From NCBI GenBank assembly GCA_002841885.1, contig PHBE01000003.1, forward strand, positions 62,001-126,000: a stretch of 64,000 nt of DNA. The letters are read 5' to 3'. The stretch is from Deltaproteobacteria bacterium HGW-Deltaproteobacteria-18. Lineage in GTDB: Bacteria; Desulfobacterota; Desulfovibrionia; Desulfovibrionales; Desulfomicrobiaceae. The position numbers and the translations under genes were made by a program. Numbering within the stretch: the first letter of the stretch is position 1; each line of letters opens with the position of its first letter. A model generated the notes under the pieces. That model was given only the letters and a program-made list of their open reading frames with translations. It searched no databases and was not told the origin of the DNA. Below, piece by piece: positions 57,137 through 64,000 of the stretch.

Positions 57137-57742
57137 CTAGTAGTCTTTGCCTCGCTTGCACCAGTCGGCGTATACGTTCTCGAATTCGTCAGCGTCCAGA
57201 GGGCTCCGGTCGTACATCCCGGCGGCCAGGCGCTGGCGCATGGCCTCGTAGAGGATGGTCGCCGCAGCTACGGACACGTTCAGGCTCTGCACCATGCCGA
57301 ACATGGGGATGTAGATCTCGTCCGGCACATGAACCTTGACGTCGGGGTCCATGCCCCGGTGCTCGTTGCCGAGAATGATGGCCGTGGGTCTGGTGAAATC
57401 GATATCCATGATGGGCCTGGCCGTGGGGCTGAAGCCCGTGCCCACGATCTGCATGCCCCGGTCGCGCAGCCCTTGGACCATGGTCCCGGCTTCGCGGTGG
57501 CGGGTCAGGTCGATCCATTTCTTGGCGGAGCCCGAGGAGCTGTTGGCCAGGGATGGAAATTTTTCCTTGGTGTAATAAAGGTGCACGCCGAACACGCCGA
57601 AGGCGTCGCAGCTGCGCAGGATGGCGGACACGTTGTGCGGGTCGTGGATGTTGTTCAGCACAAGCGTCAGGTCGGGCTGGCGCTTTGCCAGTACGGATCT
57701 GAGTCTGGTTTTGCGGTCTTCGGTCAGGAATCTGTCAGGCAT
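57137..57742 (-). CDS. TrmH-family tRNA/rRNA 2'-O-methyltransferase
   Basis: 201 residues from the ATG at 57742 (MPDRFLTEDRKTRLRSVLAK); an ATG at 57793 with a GAGAGG SD is possible and adds 17 residues. SPOUT fold: LVLNNIHDPHNVSAILRSCDAFGV, NEHRGMD, and VQSLNVSVAAATILYEAMRQR. The alignment with E. coli TrmH (tRNA Gm18) is good across the N-terminus. It sits between aroC and tlyA. Confidence 0.88.
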   Translation of the reverse strand: MPDRFLTEDRKTRLRSVLAKRQPDLTLVLNNIHDPHNVSAILRSCDAFGVFGVHLYYTKEKFPSLANSSSGSAKKWIDLTRHREAGTMVQGLRDRGMQIVGTGFSPTARPIMDIDFTRPTAIILGNEHRGMDPDVKVHVPDEIYIPMFGMVQSLNVSVAAATILYEAMRQRLAAGMYDRSPLDADEFENVYADWCKRGKDY

Positions 57743-57818
57743 GGGCTCGAATTTGGTTGAGGTGTTGAAGATGAACGCGGTCTGTACCCGCATCGGCCTC
57801 TCTTGGCAAAGGCCGAAG

Positions 57819-58565
57819 TCAGCGCTGCAAATGGAGCAGGTATTCCTGATTGCCCTTGGGCCCCTTGATACCCGCCGCGACGGAGCCCAGAACGTGCAGG
57901 CCGAGCTCCTCCCGGGCAAAGTCCTGCACTTCGGCCACGGCTTTGAGCTGCAACTCTTCCGAGCGGACCACGCCCTTGATCGCGTGCTCGGGTCCAAGCT
58001 CGAACTGCGGTTTGACCAGGGCCAGGATCTGCCCTGTGTCCTTTAGAAACTGCAGACAGGGGGGCAGGATCAGCCGCAGGGAGATAAAAGAGCAGTCGGC
58101 CACTACAAGATCCACCTTTTCGGGAATGAGGTCGGCGGAGGCGTGGCGCAGATTGATCCGCTCCAGGTTGACGACGCGCGGGTCGGTGACCAGCTTCCAG
58201 TGCAACTGGGCGTGACCCACGTCCACGGCGTAAACACGCGTGACCCCGAACTGCAGCAGGCAGTCAGTGAAGCCGCCGGTGGAGGCTCCGGCGTCCAGAG
58301 CGACCATACCGCTCACGTCCAGGGCGAAATGCTCAAGGGCCGTGAGCAGCTTGTAGCCGCCGCGGGACACGAAACGTTCCGCCTCCTTGATCTCAAGGCG
58401 CGCATCGCGGGGAATCTGCTGCCCGGGTTTGGCCACGGGGGTCCGGGCCTCGCCCTGGAGCAGGAGTACCTGTCCGGCCATGATCATCCGTTTGGCCTTT
58501 TCGCGGCTCTCGACCAGCCCCTGTTCGGCCAGAACCACGTCGGCCCGATCGATTTTCTTGGCCAT
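57819..58565 (-). CDS. tlyA: TlyA-family rRNA 2'-O-methyltransferase
   Basis: 248 residues. S4-like RNA-binding start (RADVVLAEQGLVESREKAKRMI) and FtsJ-like methylase: RFVSRGGYKLLTALE, VALDAGASTGGFTDCLLQFG (20 residues), DLVVADCSFISL and VKPQFE. TlyA methylates 16S and 23S rRNA. Distinguished from free hemolysins by this domain set. Confidence 0.93.
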   Translation of the reverse strand: MAKKIDRADVVLAEQGLVESREKAKRMIMAGQVLLLQGEARTPVAKPGQQIPRDARLEIKEAERFVSRGGYKLLTALEHFALDVSGMVALDAGASTGGFTDCLLQFGVTRVYAVDVGHAQLHWKLVTDPRVVNLERINLRHASADLIPEKVDLVVADCSFISLRLILPPCLQFLKDTGQILALVKPQFELGPEHAIKGVVRSEELQLKAVAEVQDFAREELGLHVLGSVAAGIKGPKGNQEYLLHLQR

Positions 58566-58569
58566 CCTT

Positions 58570-61158
58570 CTAGCCTTGCGGTTGAGGTTCGGGTTTGTCG
58601 GCCCAGAAGATCAGCCCTAGGCTGTGCGCGTCGCGCAGCAGCGGATGATGCGGCAGGATGCGCACGGTGAAACCGAACTTGCCCGTGGCCATGGGCATGG
58701 CCTTGCCGCGATAGACGTACCAGCCGTCAGCGGTGCGTTCGTCCGGGCTCATGGGAAAGGTGGACCGGTTTGCGAACTTGCCGGTGTGATCGAGGGGGCC
58801 GGTGTAGATTTCCACGCGGATGTCCTGGATGCCAAGGCCCTCGACCTTGACCTCGGCGCTGACCTCCAGATTTTCACCGACGAACATCTCATGGGCCGTG
58901 ACGCACTGCACGTTGCGGATGTCGAGTTCCCCCCAGTGGGTGAGCAGGTTCATGCGCCACTCGGCCAGTTCCATGACCGGACGGTATTCGTTGGCCGTGA
59001 GTTTGCCGTAGCTGATGTTGGACGGGAGGTAGGCGCGCTTGGAATATTCCTCGACCATGCGGTGTCCGTTGAAGACCGGACCCAGGGTTTTGAGGGCCTG
59101 TTTCATCTTCTGCACCCAGCGTCTGGGGAAGGAGCCCTGCACTCGGTCATAGAAGAGCGGGATGACGTCTTTTTCGAGAATGTTGTAGAGGGTCTGGCTC
59201 TCCACGAAGTCCTGGTACTCAACGTCGTCATATTCCTCGGCGTTGCCGATGGCCCAGCCTACGGAGTTGTCCGGGCTCCAGGCCTCGTCCCACCAGCCGT
59301 CGAGGGTGCTCAGGTTCAGGACGCCGTTGGCCATGGCCTTCATGCCGCTGGTGCCGCAGGCTTCCAGGGGGCGACGCGGGTTGTTGAGCCAGATGTCGCA
59401 GCCCTGAACCAGATAGCGGGCGACCTGCATGTCATAGTCCTCCAGAAAGACCATGGACGCGCGACACTCCGGGGACTGGCAGAGGCTGATGAGCTCCTGG
59501 ATGATTTTCTTGCCTTCGTTGTCCCGGGGGTGGGCCTTGCCGGCAAAGACGAACTGTACCGGGCGGGCAGGGTCCGTGACGAGGCGTTTCAAGCGGTCAT
59601 CGTCCTTCAGAAGCAGGTAGGCGCGCTTGTAGGACGCGAAACGACGGGCGAAGCCGATGGTCAGGGCCTCGGGATTGAGGACATTGTCCGCCACTTCAAG
59701 TTCCCAGCTGCGGCCGCCCCGGGACATGATCTGCTGCTGCAGCCTGCGTCGCACGAAATCGACCAGGCGTTCCCGCAGGCGTTCGTGGGCGCGCCACAAC
59801 TCGATGTCCGGGATGGAGCCGAATTTTTCGCCGACCCGCTCGCAGTCCGGGTCTTCGCGCCAGGACTGGCCGAGGAATCGGTCATAGAGGACGGACATCT
59901 CAGGCGCCACCCAGGTCGGGAAATGGATGCCGTTGGTGACCCAGGTGATGGGCACATCCTCTTCGGGGTACTGCGACCAGACATTGGCCCACATCTTGCG
60001 CGAGACCTTGCCGTGCAGACGGCTTACGCCATTGTTGAACCGGGACAGGCGCAGGGCCAGGATCGTCATGCAGAAGTGCTCGGCTTCGTCGCGCGTGTTT
60101 TCCCGGCCCAGGGCCAGGAAAACCTTCCAGGAGAGCCCCAGATCCGCGGAATATTCCAGGAAGTATCTGGCCATCAGGTCCGGGGAGAACCGGTCGTTTC
60201 CCGCCGGGACTGGCGTGTGCGTGGTGAAGACCGAGCTCTGGGCGACCAGTTCCAGGGCCGCCTCGAAGGACAGGTGGCGGTCCTGCATGAGCACGCGGAT
60301 TCTTTCCAGACCCGCAAAGGCCGAGTGGCCTTCGTTCATGTGGATGACCCGGGGAGAGAGGCCCATGGCCTCCAGTGCCTTGATGCCGCCGATGCCGAGC
60401 AGGTACTCCTGCATGAGGCGCATTTCCAGATCGCCGCCATAGAGCTGTGAGGTCAGCTCCCGGCGTTCGGGCGTGTTCTCGGAAATGTTGGTGTCCATCA
60501 GGAAGAGCGGCACGCGGCCAACGTCGGCCCGCCAGACGCGGAAATAGAGCGGTTTGCCCTGCATCTGGAAACGCACTTTAAGGGGCAGGCCTTCTTCGTC
60601 CAGTACGGGAAAAAGGGGCATCTGCTCGAAGTCGTTGGGCTGATAGCGCTCCTGCTGCCAGCCGTCGTGAGTCAGGTACTGGCGGAAAAATCCGCGCTGG
60701 TAGCAAAGGCCGATCCCGACCAGGGGAATGTTCAGGTCGCTGGCGGATTTGAGATGGTCTCCGGCCAGCACGCCAAGCCCTCCCGAATAAACGGGCAGGC
60801 ATTGTGCGATGCCGTATTCGGCGCTGAAATAGGCGACTACCGGTCCGCTCTCCAGGGCATCGAGTCCGGTCATGGGGCCGCGTTTGGAGATGTATTTTTC
60901 GAAACCCGCCGCAATGGTTGACAGACGGTCCAGAAAGAATTCATCCTCGCCCAGTTCTTCCAGTGTGCTCTGAGGCAGATGGTTCAGGAACCAGATCGGA
61001 TTGTGCTCGCTTTTTTCCCATAATTCGCGGTCTATCTGAGCAAAGAATTCCTCGATTTCATGCTGCCAGGAAAAATAGAGATTGCTCGCCAGCATCTTGA
61101 GCGGCAGAAGTTTTTCCGGAAGCTTGGGTACAACTGTATAAACATGCAATGGTTGCAT
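58570..61158 (-). CDS. glgP: Alpha-glucan phosphorylase (GT35)
   Basis: 862 residues from ATG 61158 with GGGGGA SD; an upstream in-frame extension was dropped. Releases glucose 1-phosphate from glycogen or maltodextrin. The pyridoxal-phosphate Lys is in [20 protein letters not shown], followed by [29 protein letters not shown] (in part) and HMNEGHSAF are conserved. Size and N-terminus match the short alpha-glucan-phosphorylase type. Divergent to dut. Confidence 0.95.
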   Translation of the reverse strand: MQPLHVYTVVPKLPEKLLPLKMLASNLYFSWQHEIEEFFAQIDRELWEKSEHNPIWFLNHLPQSTLEELGEDEFFLDRLSTIAAGFEKYISKRGPMTGLDALESGPVVAYFSAEYGIAQCLPVYSGGLGVLAGDHLKSASDLNIPLVGIGLCYQRGFFRQYLTHDGWQQERYQPNDFEQMPLFPVLDEEGLPLKVRFQMQGKPLYFRVWRADVGRVPLFLMDTNISENTPERRELTSQLYGGDLEMRLMQEYLLGIGGIKALEAMGLSPRVIHMNEGHSAFAGLERIRVLMQDRHLSFEAALELVAQSSVFTTHTPVPAGNDRFSPDLMARYFLEYSADLGLSWKVFLALGRENTRDEAEHFCMTILALRLSRFNNGVSRLHGKVSRKMWANVWSQYPEEDVPITWVTNGIHFPTWVAPEMSVLYDRFLGQSWREDPDCERVGEKFGSIPDIELWRAHERLRERLVDFVRRRLQQQIMSRGGRSWELEVADNVLNPEALTIGFARRFASYKRAYLLLKDDDRLKRLVTDPARPVQFVFAGKAHPRDNEGKKIIQELISLCQSPECRASMVFLEDYDMQVARYLVQGCDIWLNNPRRPLEACGTSGMKAMANGVLNLSTLDGWWDEAWSPDNSVGWAIGNAEEYDDVEYQDFVESQTLYNILEKDVIPLFYDRVQGSFPRRWVQKMKQALKTLGPVFNGHRMVEEYSKRAYLPSNISYGKLTANEYRPVMELAEWRMNLLTHWGELDIRNVQCVTAHEMFVGENLEVSAEVKVEGLGIQDIRVEIYTGPLDHTGKFANRSTFPMSPDERTADGWYVYRGKAMPMATGKFGFTVRILPHHPLLRDAHSLGLIFWADKPEPQPQG

Positions 61159-61235
61159 AAATCCCCCTGTCATAAATTTGTAACGCATCCCTGCATGCGC
61201 GCTTGGGTTGCAAGTTAGCATGCCAAGGAGAAGAA

Positions 61236-61712
61236 ATGAATCCCTGTTCCGGAATTGTCACCATGCCGGTCAAGGTCCGTTTTTTATCGGAAACGTGCCC
61301 GCCGGAGAAGTTTAACTATGCCACTCCGGGGTCGGCCGGTATTGATCTGCGGGCTTGTATGGCGGAAGCGGAGGTCGCCATCCCCCCCGGGGGAAGGTTT
61401 CGCTTTCCTACGGGCATTGCCGTGGAATGCACGATGCCGGGAGTGGCCGGTTTTGTCTATTCCCGAAGCGGCCTGGGCACCAAGGACGGCCTGGTTGTCA
61501 GCCAGGGAGTCGGCGTCATCGACCCGGACTATCGCGGCGAGATTCTGGTCAGCCTCCTGAACACTTCGGACCAGACCCGTACCGTGACCCGGGGGCAGCG
61601 CATCGCCCAGCTCGTTTTTCAGCCGGTCGTTCGCGCGGAAATCATTCCGCAGGACGATCTTACCGAAACCGCGCGCGGCGCCGGGGGATTCGGGCACACC
61701 GGCACGATCTGA
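61236..61712 (+). CDS. dut: dUTP diphosphatase
   Basis: 158 residues; hydrolyses dUTP to dUMP. ATG 61236 with AAGGAG SD. All five motifs: PGSAGIDLRA, YSRSGLGTKDG, GVIDPDYRGEI, GQRIAQLVF, and RGAGGFGHTG. Slightly longer N-terminus than usual. argD follows by 26 bp. Confidence 0.96.
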   Translation: MNPCSGIVTMPVKVRFLSETCPPEKFNYATPGSAGIDLRACMAEAEVAIPPGGRFRFPTGIAVECTMPGVAGFVYSRSGLGTKDGLVVSQGVGVIDPDYRGEILVSLLNTSDQTRTVTRGQRIAQLVFQPVVRAEIIPQDDLTETARGAGGFGHTGTI

Positions 61713-61738
61713 TCCAATTCACTTGCAAGGAGAATTTC

Positions 61739-62932
61739 ATGAACAGCGAAGATATAAAGCAGGGCGAGGCCTCGGCTCTTTGCCGGACCTATGCGCGTTA
61801 TCCCCTGGCCGTAAGCCGGGCCGAAGGGACCAAGCTCATCACTCCCGAAGGCCGCGTCTATACCGACCTTCTGGCGGGCATCGCCGTGTGCAACCTGGGG
61901 CACTCCCATCCTGAACTGGTGGAGGTCATCCGTGCGCAGGCCGGCAAGCTCATCCACGTCTCCAACCTTTTCTACCAGGAAGAGCAGGTCGCCCTGGCCA
62001 ACAGGCTGCTTGGCACCACGCATCTGGAAAAGGTCTTTTTTTGCAACTCCGGAGCCGAGGCCAACGAGGGCGCCATCAAGCTGGCCCGGCGCTACATGCG
62101 CGAGGGTCGGGGCGAGGAGCGCTTCGAGATCATCACCCTTGGCGGGTCTTTCCATGGCCGCACCCTGGCCACCTTGACGGCTACGGGCCAGGACAAGATC
62201 AAGACCGGGTTCGGGCCGCTGCCCGAAGGATTCATCACAGTGCCCTTTGCCGATTTAAAGGCCATGGAAGCCGCCATGAACGAGCGCACCGCTGCGGTGC
62301 TGATCGAGATGATCCAGGGCGAGGGAGGGGTCAAACCCCTGCCGGGGGATTACGTTCGCGGTTTGGCCGAGCTTTGCGCCGCCAAGGGCGTGCTGCTGAT
62401 CGTCGATGAAATCCAGACTGGCGTGGGCCGGACTGGAAAATTCTGGGCGCATCAGCATGCGGGCCTCGTCCCGGACATCGTTACCGTGGCCAAGGGCCTG
62501 GCCGGAGGGCTGCCCATGGGTGCGGTCATGTGCACCGAAGAGGTCTCCAAGGGCTTTCCTCCGGGCAGCCACGGCACGACCTTCGGCGGCAACGCGCTCA
62601 TCTCCGCCGTGGCGGCCAAGGTCATCGAGATCATCGAACGCGACGATCTCTGCGGCCGGGCCGCGCGCATGGGCGACTGGCTGCGCGAAAGGCTGGAGGG
62701 AATCAGGACCAGACTCCCGGAGAAGATCGTCGAGGTGCGGGTGCACGGCCTGATGATCGGCATCGAATTGACGCATCCCGGGGCCGAGGTCTGGAAGGAG
62801 CTGCTCGAGCAGGGCTTTGTCCTGAACCTTACCCAGGATACAGTGCTGCGTTTGCTGCCGCCGCTGGTCATAACCAGGGAGGAGTTGGAGGCGTTCTGCC
62901 AGGCCCTGGAATCCATCCTGGCCAAAAGCTAG
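61739..62932 (+). CDS. argD: Acetylornithine aminotransferase
   Basis: 397 residues, class III PLP aminotransferase of arginine synthesis. DLLAGIAVCNLGHSHPELV, FFCNSGAEANEGAIKLARRY, SFHGRTLATLTATGQ, LIVDEIQTGVGRTGKFWAHQ and the PLP Lys in TVAKGLAGGLPMGAV. SD AAGGAG before ATG 61739. Could also act on succinyldiaminopimelate, as related enzymes do. Confidence 0.93.
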   Translation: MNSEDIKQGEASALCRTYARYPLAVSRAEGTKLITPEGRVYTDLLAGIAVCNLGHSHPELVEVIRAQAGKLIHVSNLFYQEEQVALANRLLGTTHLEKVFFCNSGAEANEGAIKLARRYMREGRGEERFEIITLGGSFHGRTLATLTATGQDKIKTGFGPLPEGFITVPFADLKAMEAAMNERTAAVLIEMIQGEGGVKPLPGDYVRGLAELCAAKGVLLIVDEIQTGVGRTGKFWAHQHAGLVPDIVTVAKGLAGGLPMGAVMCTEEVSKGFPPGSHGTTFGGNALISAVAAKVIEIIERDDLCGRAARMGDWLRERLEGIRTRLPEKIVEVRVHGLMIGIELTHPGAEVWKELLEQGFVLNLTQDTVLRLLPPLVITREELEAFCQALESILAKS

Positions 62933-62954
62933 TTTCTGCCGAGTTTTCGTTCAT

Positions 62955-62988
62955 GGGCCCTTTTTTCACCGGGAGCGGGCCCTTTTTT
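62955..62988 (+). terminator. Terminator of dut-argD
   Basis: Two GGGCCC blocks (62955-62960 and 62977-62982), each followed by six T, a direct repeat of GGGCCCTTTTTTCA. The blocks can pair as a six-bp stem ahead of the second T-run. Confidence 0.75.
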
Positions 62989-63034
62989 CAAACTTCAAAT
63001 TTCAACGGTGCGCATCCCGTTATCAGGTTTATAC

Positions 63035-63889
63035 ATGTCAAACAAACTCGCCCGTCTTACTCTTTCCTTTGCCCCGGAAAACGAGGATCTTGTCACCGGT
63101 CTGCTGTTTCTGCACACCCCTTGGGGCTGGGAGGATGACGGTACAAAGGACGGCCTGCGCCGCCTGACCGTGCATTTCGACCGTCCGGAACAGTCCGCCG
63201 AAACCGAGGCCGCTCTCCAGGCCGCCTGCCCGGAAATTATTCTGGAGAGCACAAGCGTGGATAACGCGGACTGGACCAGTGCCTGGAAAAAATACTTCAC
63301 GCCCATCCCCATCGGATCCAGGTTTGTGGTTCTGCCCGCCTGGCTCAAGGACGAGCCCTGCGCGGCCGAGCCCATTCTGATCGAGCCCAAGATGGCTTTC
63401 GGGACGGGACATCACCAGACTACGGCCCTGTGCCTTGAGGCGCTGGACCGCTTGGCGACGGATGGAGTCCTTACGGAGGGGCAATCCTTTCTTGATCTGG
63501 GCACGGGCTCGGGGATTTTGGGCATCGCCGCCGTCAAGCTCGGGCTCATCGGCCAGGGCCTCGACATCGACCCGGTGGCCATCGACAACGCCCACGAAAA
63601 CGCCGCCCTGAACGCGGTGGAGGGCGCTTTCAAACCCGCTACCGGCAGTGTCACGGACATCCCGGCGGAGCAGCGCTTTGACTGCATCCTGGCCAACATC
63701 CTGGCCAATCCGCTCATCGACATGGCCGAGGACATCTGTGCCCGCCTGGCCCGGCCGGGTGTGCTCATCCTGTCCGGCATCCTGCGCGAGCAGGCGGATC
63801 GCGTGGTGCAGGCCTATGTCGACCAGGGCTTGGCGGCTCCTGCGATTTCATACTCCGGGGAATGGACCCTGCTCGTCTTTCGCGCATGA
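63035..63889 (+). CDS. prmA: Ribosomal protein L11 methyltransferase
   Basis: 284 residues from ATG 63035; a GTG 27 bp upstream is less likely. Trimethylates L11. MAFGTGHHQTTALCLEAL, DLGTGSGILGIAAVKLG and ILANILANPLIDMA are the family motifs. The stop overlaps the ATG of the next gene (ATGA). Confidence 0.94.
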   Translation: MSNKLARLTLSFAPENEDLVTGLLFLHTPWGWEDDGTKDGLRRLTVHFDRPEQSAETEAALQAACPEIILESTSVDNADWTSAWKKYFTPIPIGSRFVVLPAWLKDEPCAAEPILIEPKMAFGTGHHQTTALCLEALDRLATDGVLTEGQSFLDLGTGSGILGIAAVKLGLIGQGLDIDPVAIDNAHENAALNAVEGAFKPATGSVTDIPAEQRFDCILANILANPLIDMAEDICARLARPGVLILSGILREQADRVVQAYVDQGLAAPAISYSGEWTLLVFRA

Positions 63890-64000
63890 ACCGGGAGGCC
63901 GTGCTGCTTGGCTACTACCGGGCGATGTCGGCCGAACTGGGACCAAGCAGGTGGTGGCCGGGACAAACGCCTTTCGAGATCGCTCTTGGCGCCATCTTGA
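63886..64000 (+). CDS. Endonuclease III-like HhH-GPD DNA repair protein, N-terminus only
   Basis: First 38 codons before the window edge: GYYRAMSAELGPSRWWPGQT then PFEIALGAIL, the start typical of endonuclease III-like glycosylases (the WWP and FE-x2-LGAIL motif). ATG overlaps the prmA stop. The catalytic Lys/Asp and Fe-S Cys lie beyond the window. Confidence 0.7.
   Translation, partial: MNREAVLLGYYRAMSAELGPSRWWPGQTPFEIALGAIL

Noticed and set aside
58624-60450. 608-codon open frame opposite glgP
   Set aside because: Antisense shadow of glgP with no independent evidence.

Overview
The window looks like core chromosome from a GC-rich, motile, anaerobic deltaproteobacterium of the Desulfovibrio/Desulfomicrobium kind. 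This is an inference: there is no rRNA gene here. It rests on the siroheme-to-heme (Ahb) gene cluster, the gene order and protein content typical of sulfate reducers, a sigma54 promoter at a flagellar gene, and high coding GC. I see no CRISPR array, phage, plasmid or insertion sequence. Gene starts were chosen from Shine-Dalgarno (SD) spacing and family N-termini; TTG and GTG starts are noted.

Layout. 1-3.8 kb (minus): a LytTR-type two-component pair upstream of a CstA/BtsT-family transporter that runs off the left edge. 4.0-4.4 kb (plus): crcB fluoride channel. 4.5-9.0 kb (minus): ahbC-hemB-ahbD-siroheme decarboxylase subunit-rpe, a heme operon with overlapping genes. 9.4-12.2 kb (minus): zinc-ribbon/Yip1 membrane protein and asnB. 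12.3-15.9 kb (minus): fliC, then fliD-fliS, with a recognisable sigma28 promoter for fliC and a sigma54 promoter for fliD. 16-23.6 kb (minus): rpsB-tsf, then pyrH-frr-uppS-cdsA-dxr-rseP-tsaB, the usual translation/envelope operon. 23.7-27.6 kb (minus): RNase J and an EF-G-like GTPase. 27.8-29.9 kb (plus): a translationally coupled pair, a ParB-like protein and a spore-photoproduct-lyase-like radical SAM protein. This is the best candidate for an undescribed system. 29.9-30.4 kb: gene-free, with nested inverted and direct repeats.

30.4-42 kb (minus): a long run headed by an LpoA-like lipoprotein and gatC-gatA. Behind a terminator come mnmA, mtaB, DUF4416, yicC, remA-like, gmk, pyrF, a TPR protein, a PilZ-LuxR regulator and an unknown Cys-containing protein. 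42-45.8 kb (minus): dnaK, gapA and a GAF protein, the first two ending in strong terminators. 45.9-48.9 kb (plus): ndk-proC-GNAT, tRNA-Val(CAC) and a methyltransferase. 48.9-50.3 kb (minus): cbiB and trmL. 50.5-54.3 kb (plus): rfbB-rfbD-hrcA-grpE and a CoA-binding protein, with 4-bp overlaps through hrcA. 54.4-61.2 kb (minus): rhomboid protease, YdcF-like protein, aroC, a TrmH-family methylase, tlyA and glgP. 61.2-64 kb (plus): dut, argD, prmA and the start of an endonuclease III-like gene cut by the window end.

Working together: the Ahb proteins with HemB make heme by the siroheme branch. GatCA with AsnB points to amidotransferase routes for Asn/Gln and their tRNAs. TsaB and MtaB both serve t6A/ms2t6A tRNA modification. 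The heat-shock genes are split, with hrcA-grpE about 9 kb from dnaK and no CIRCE operator seen at either place.
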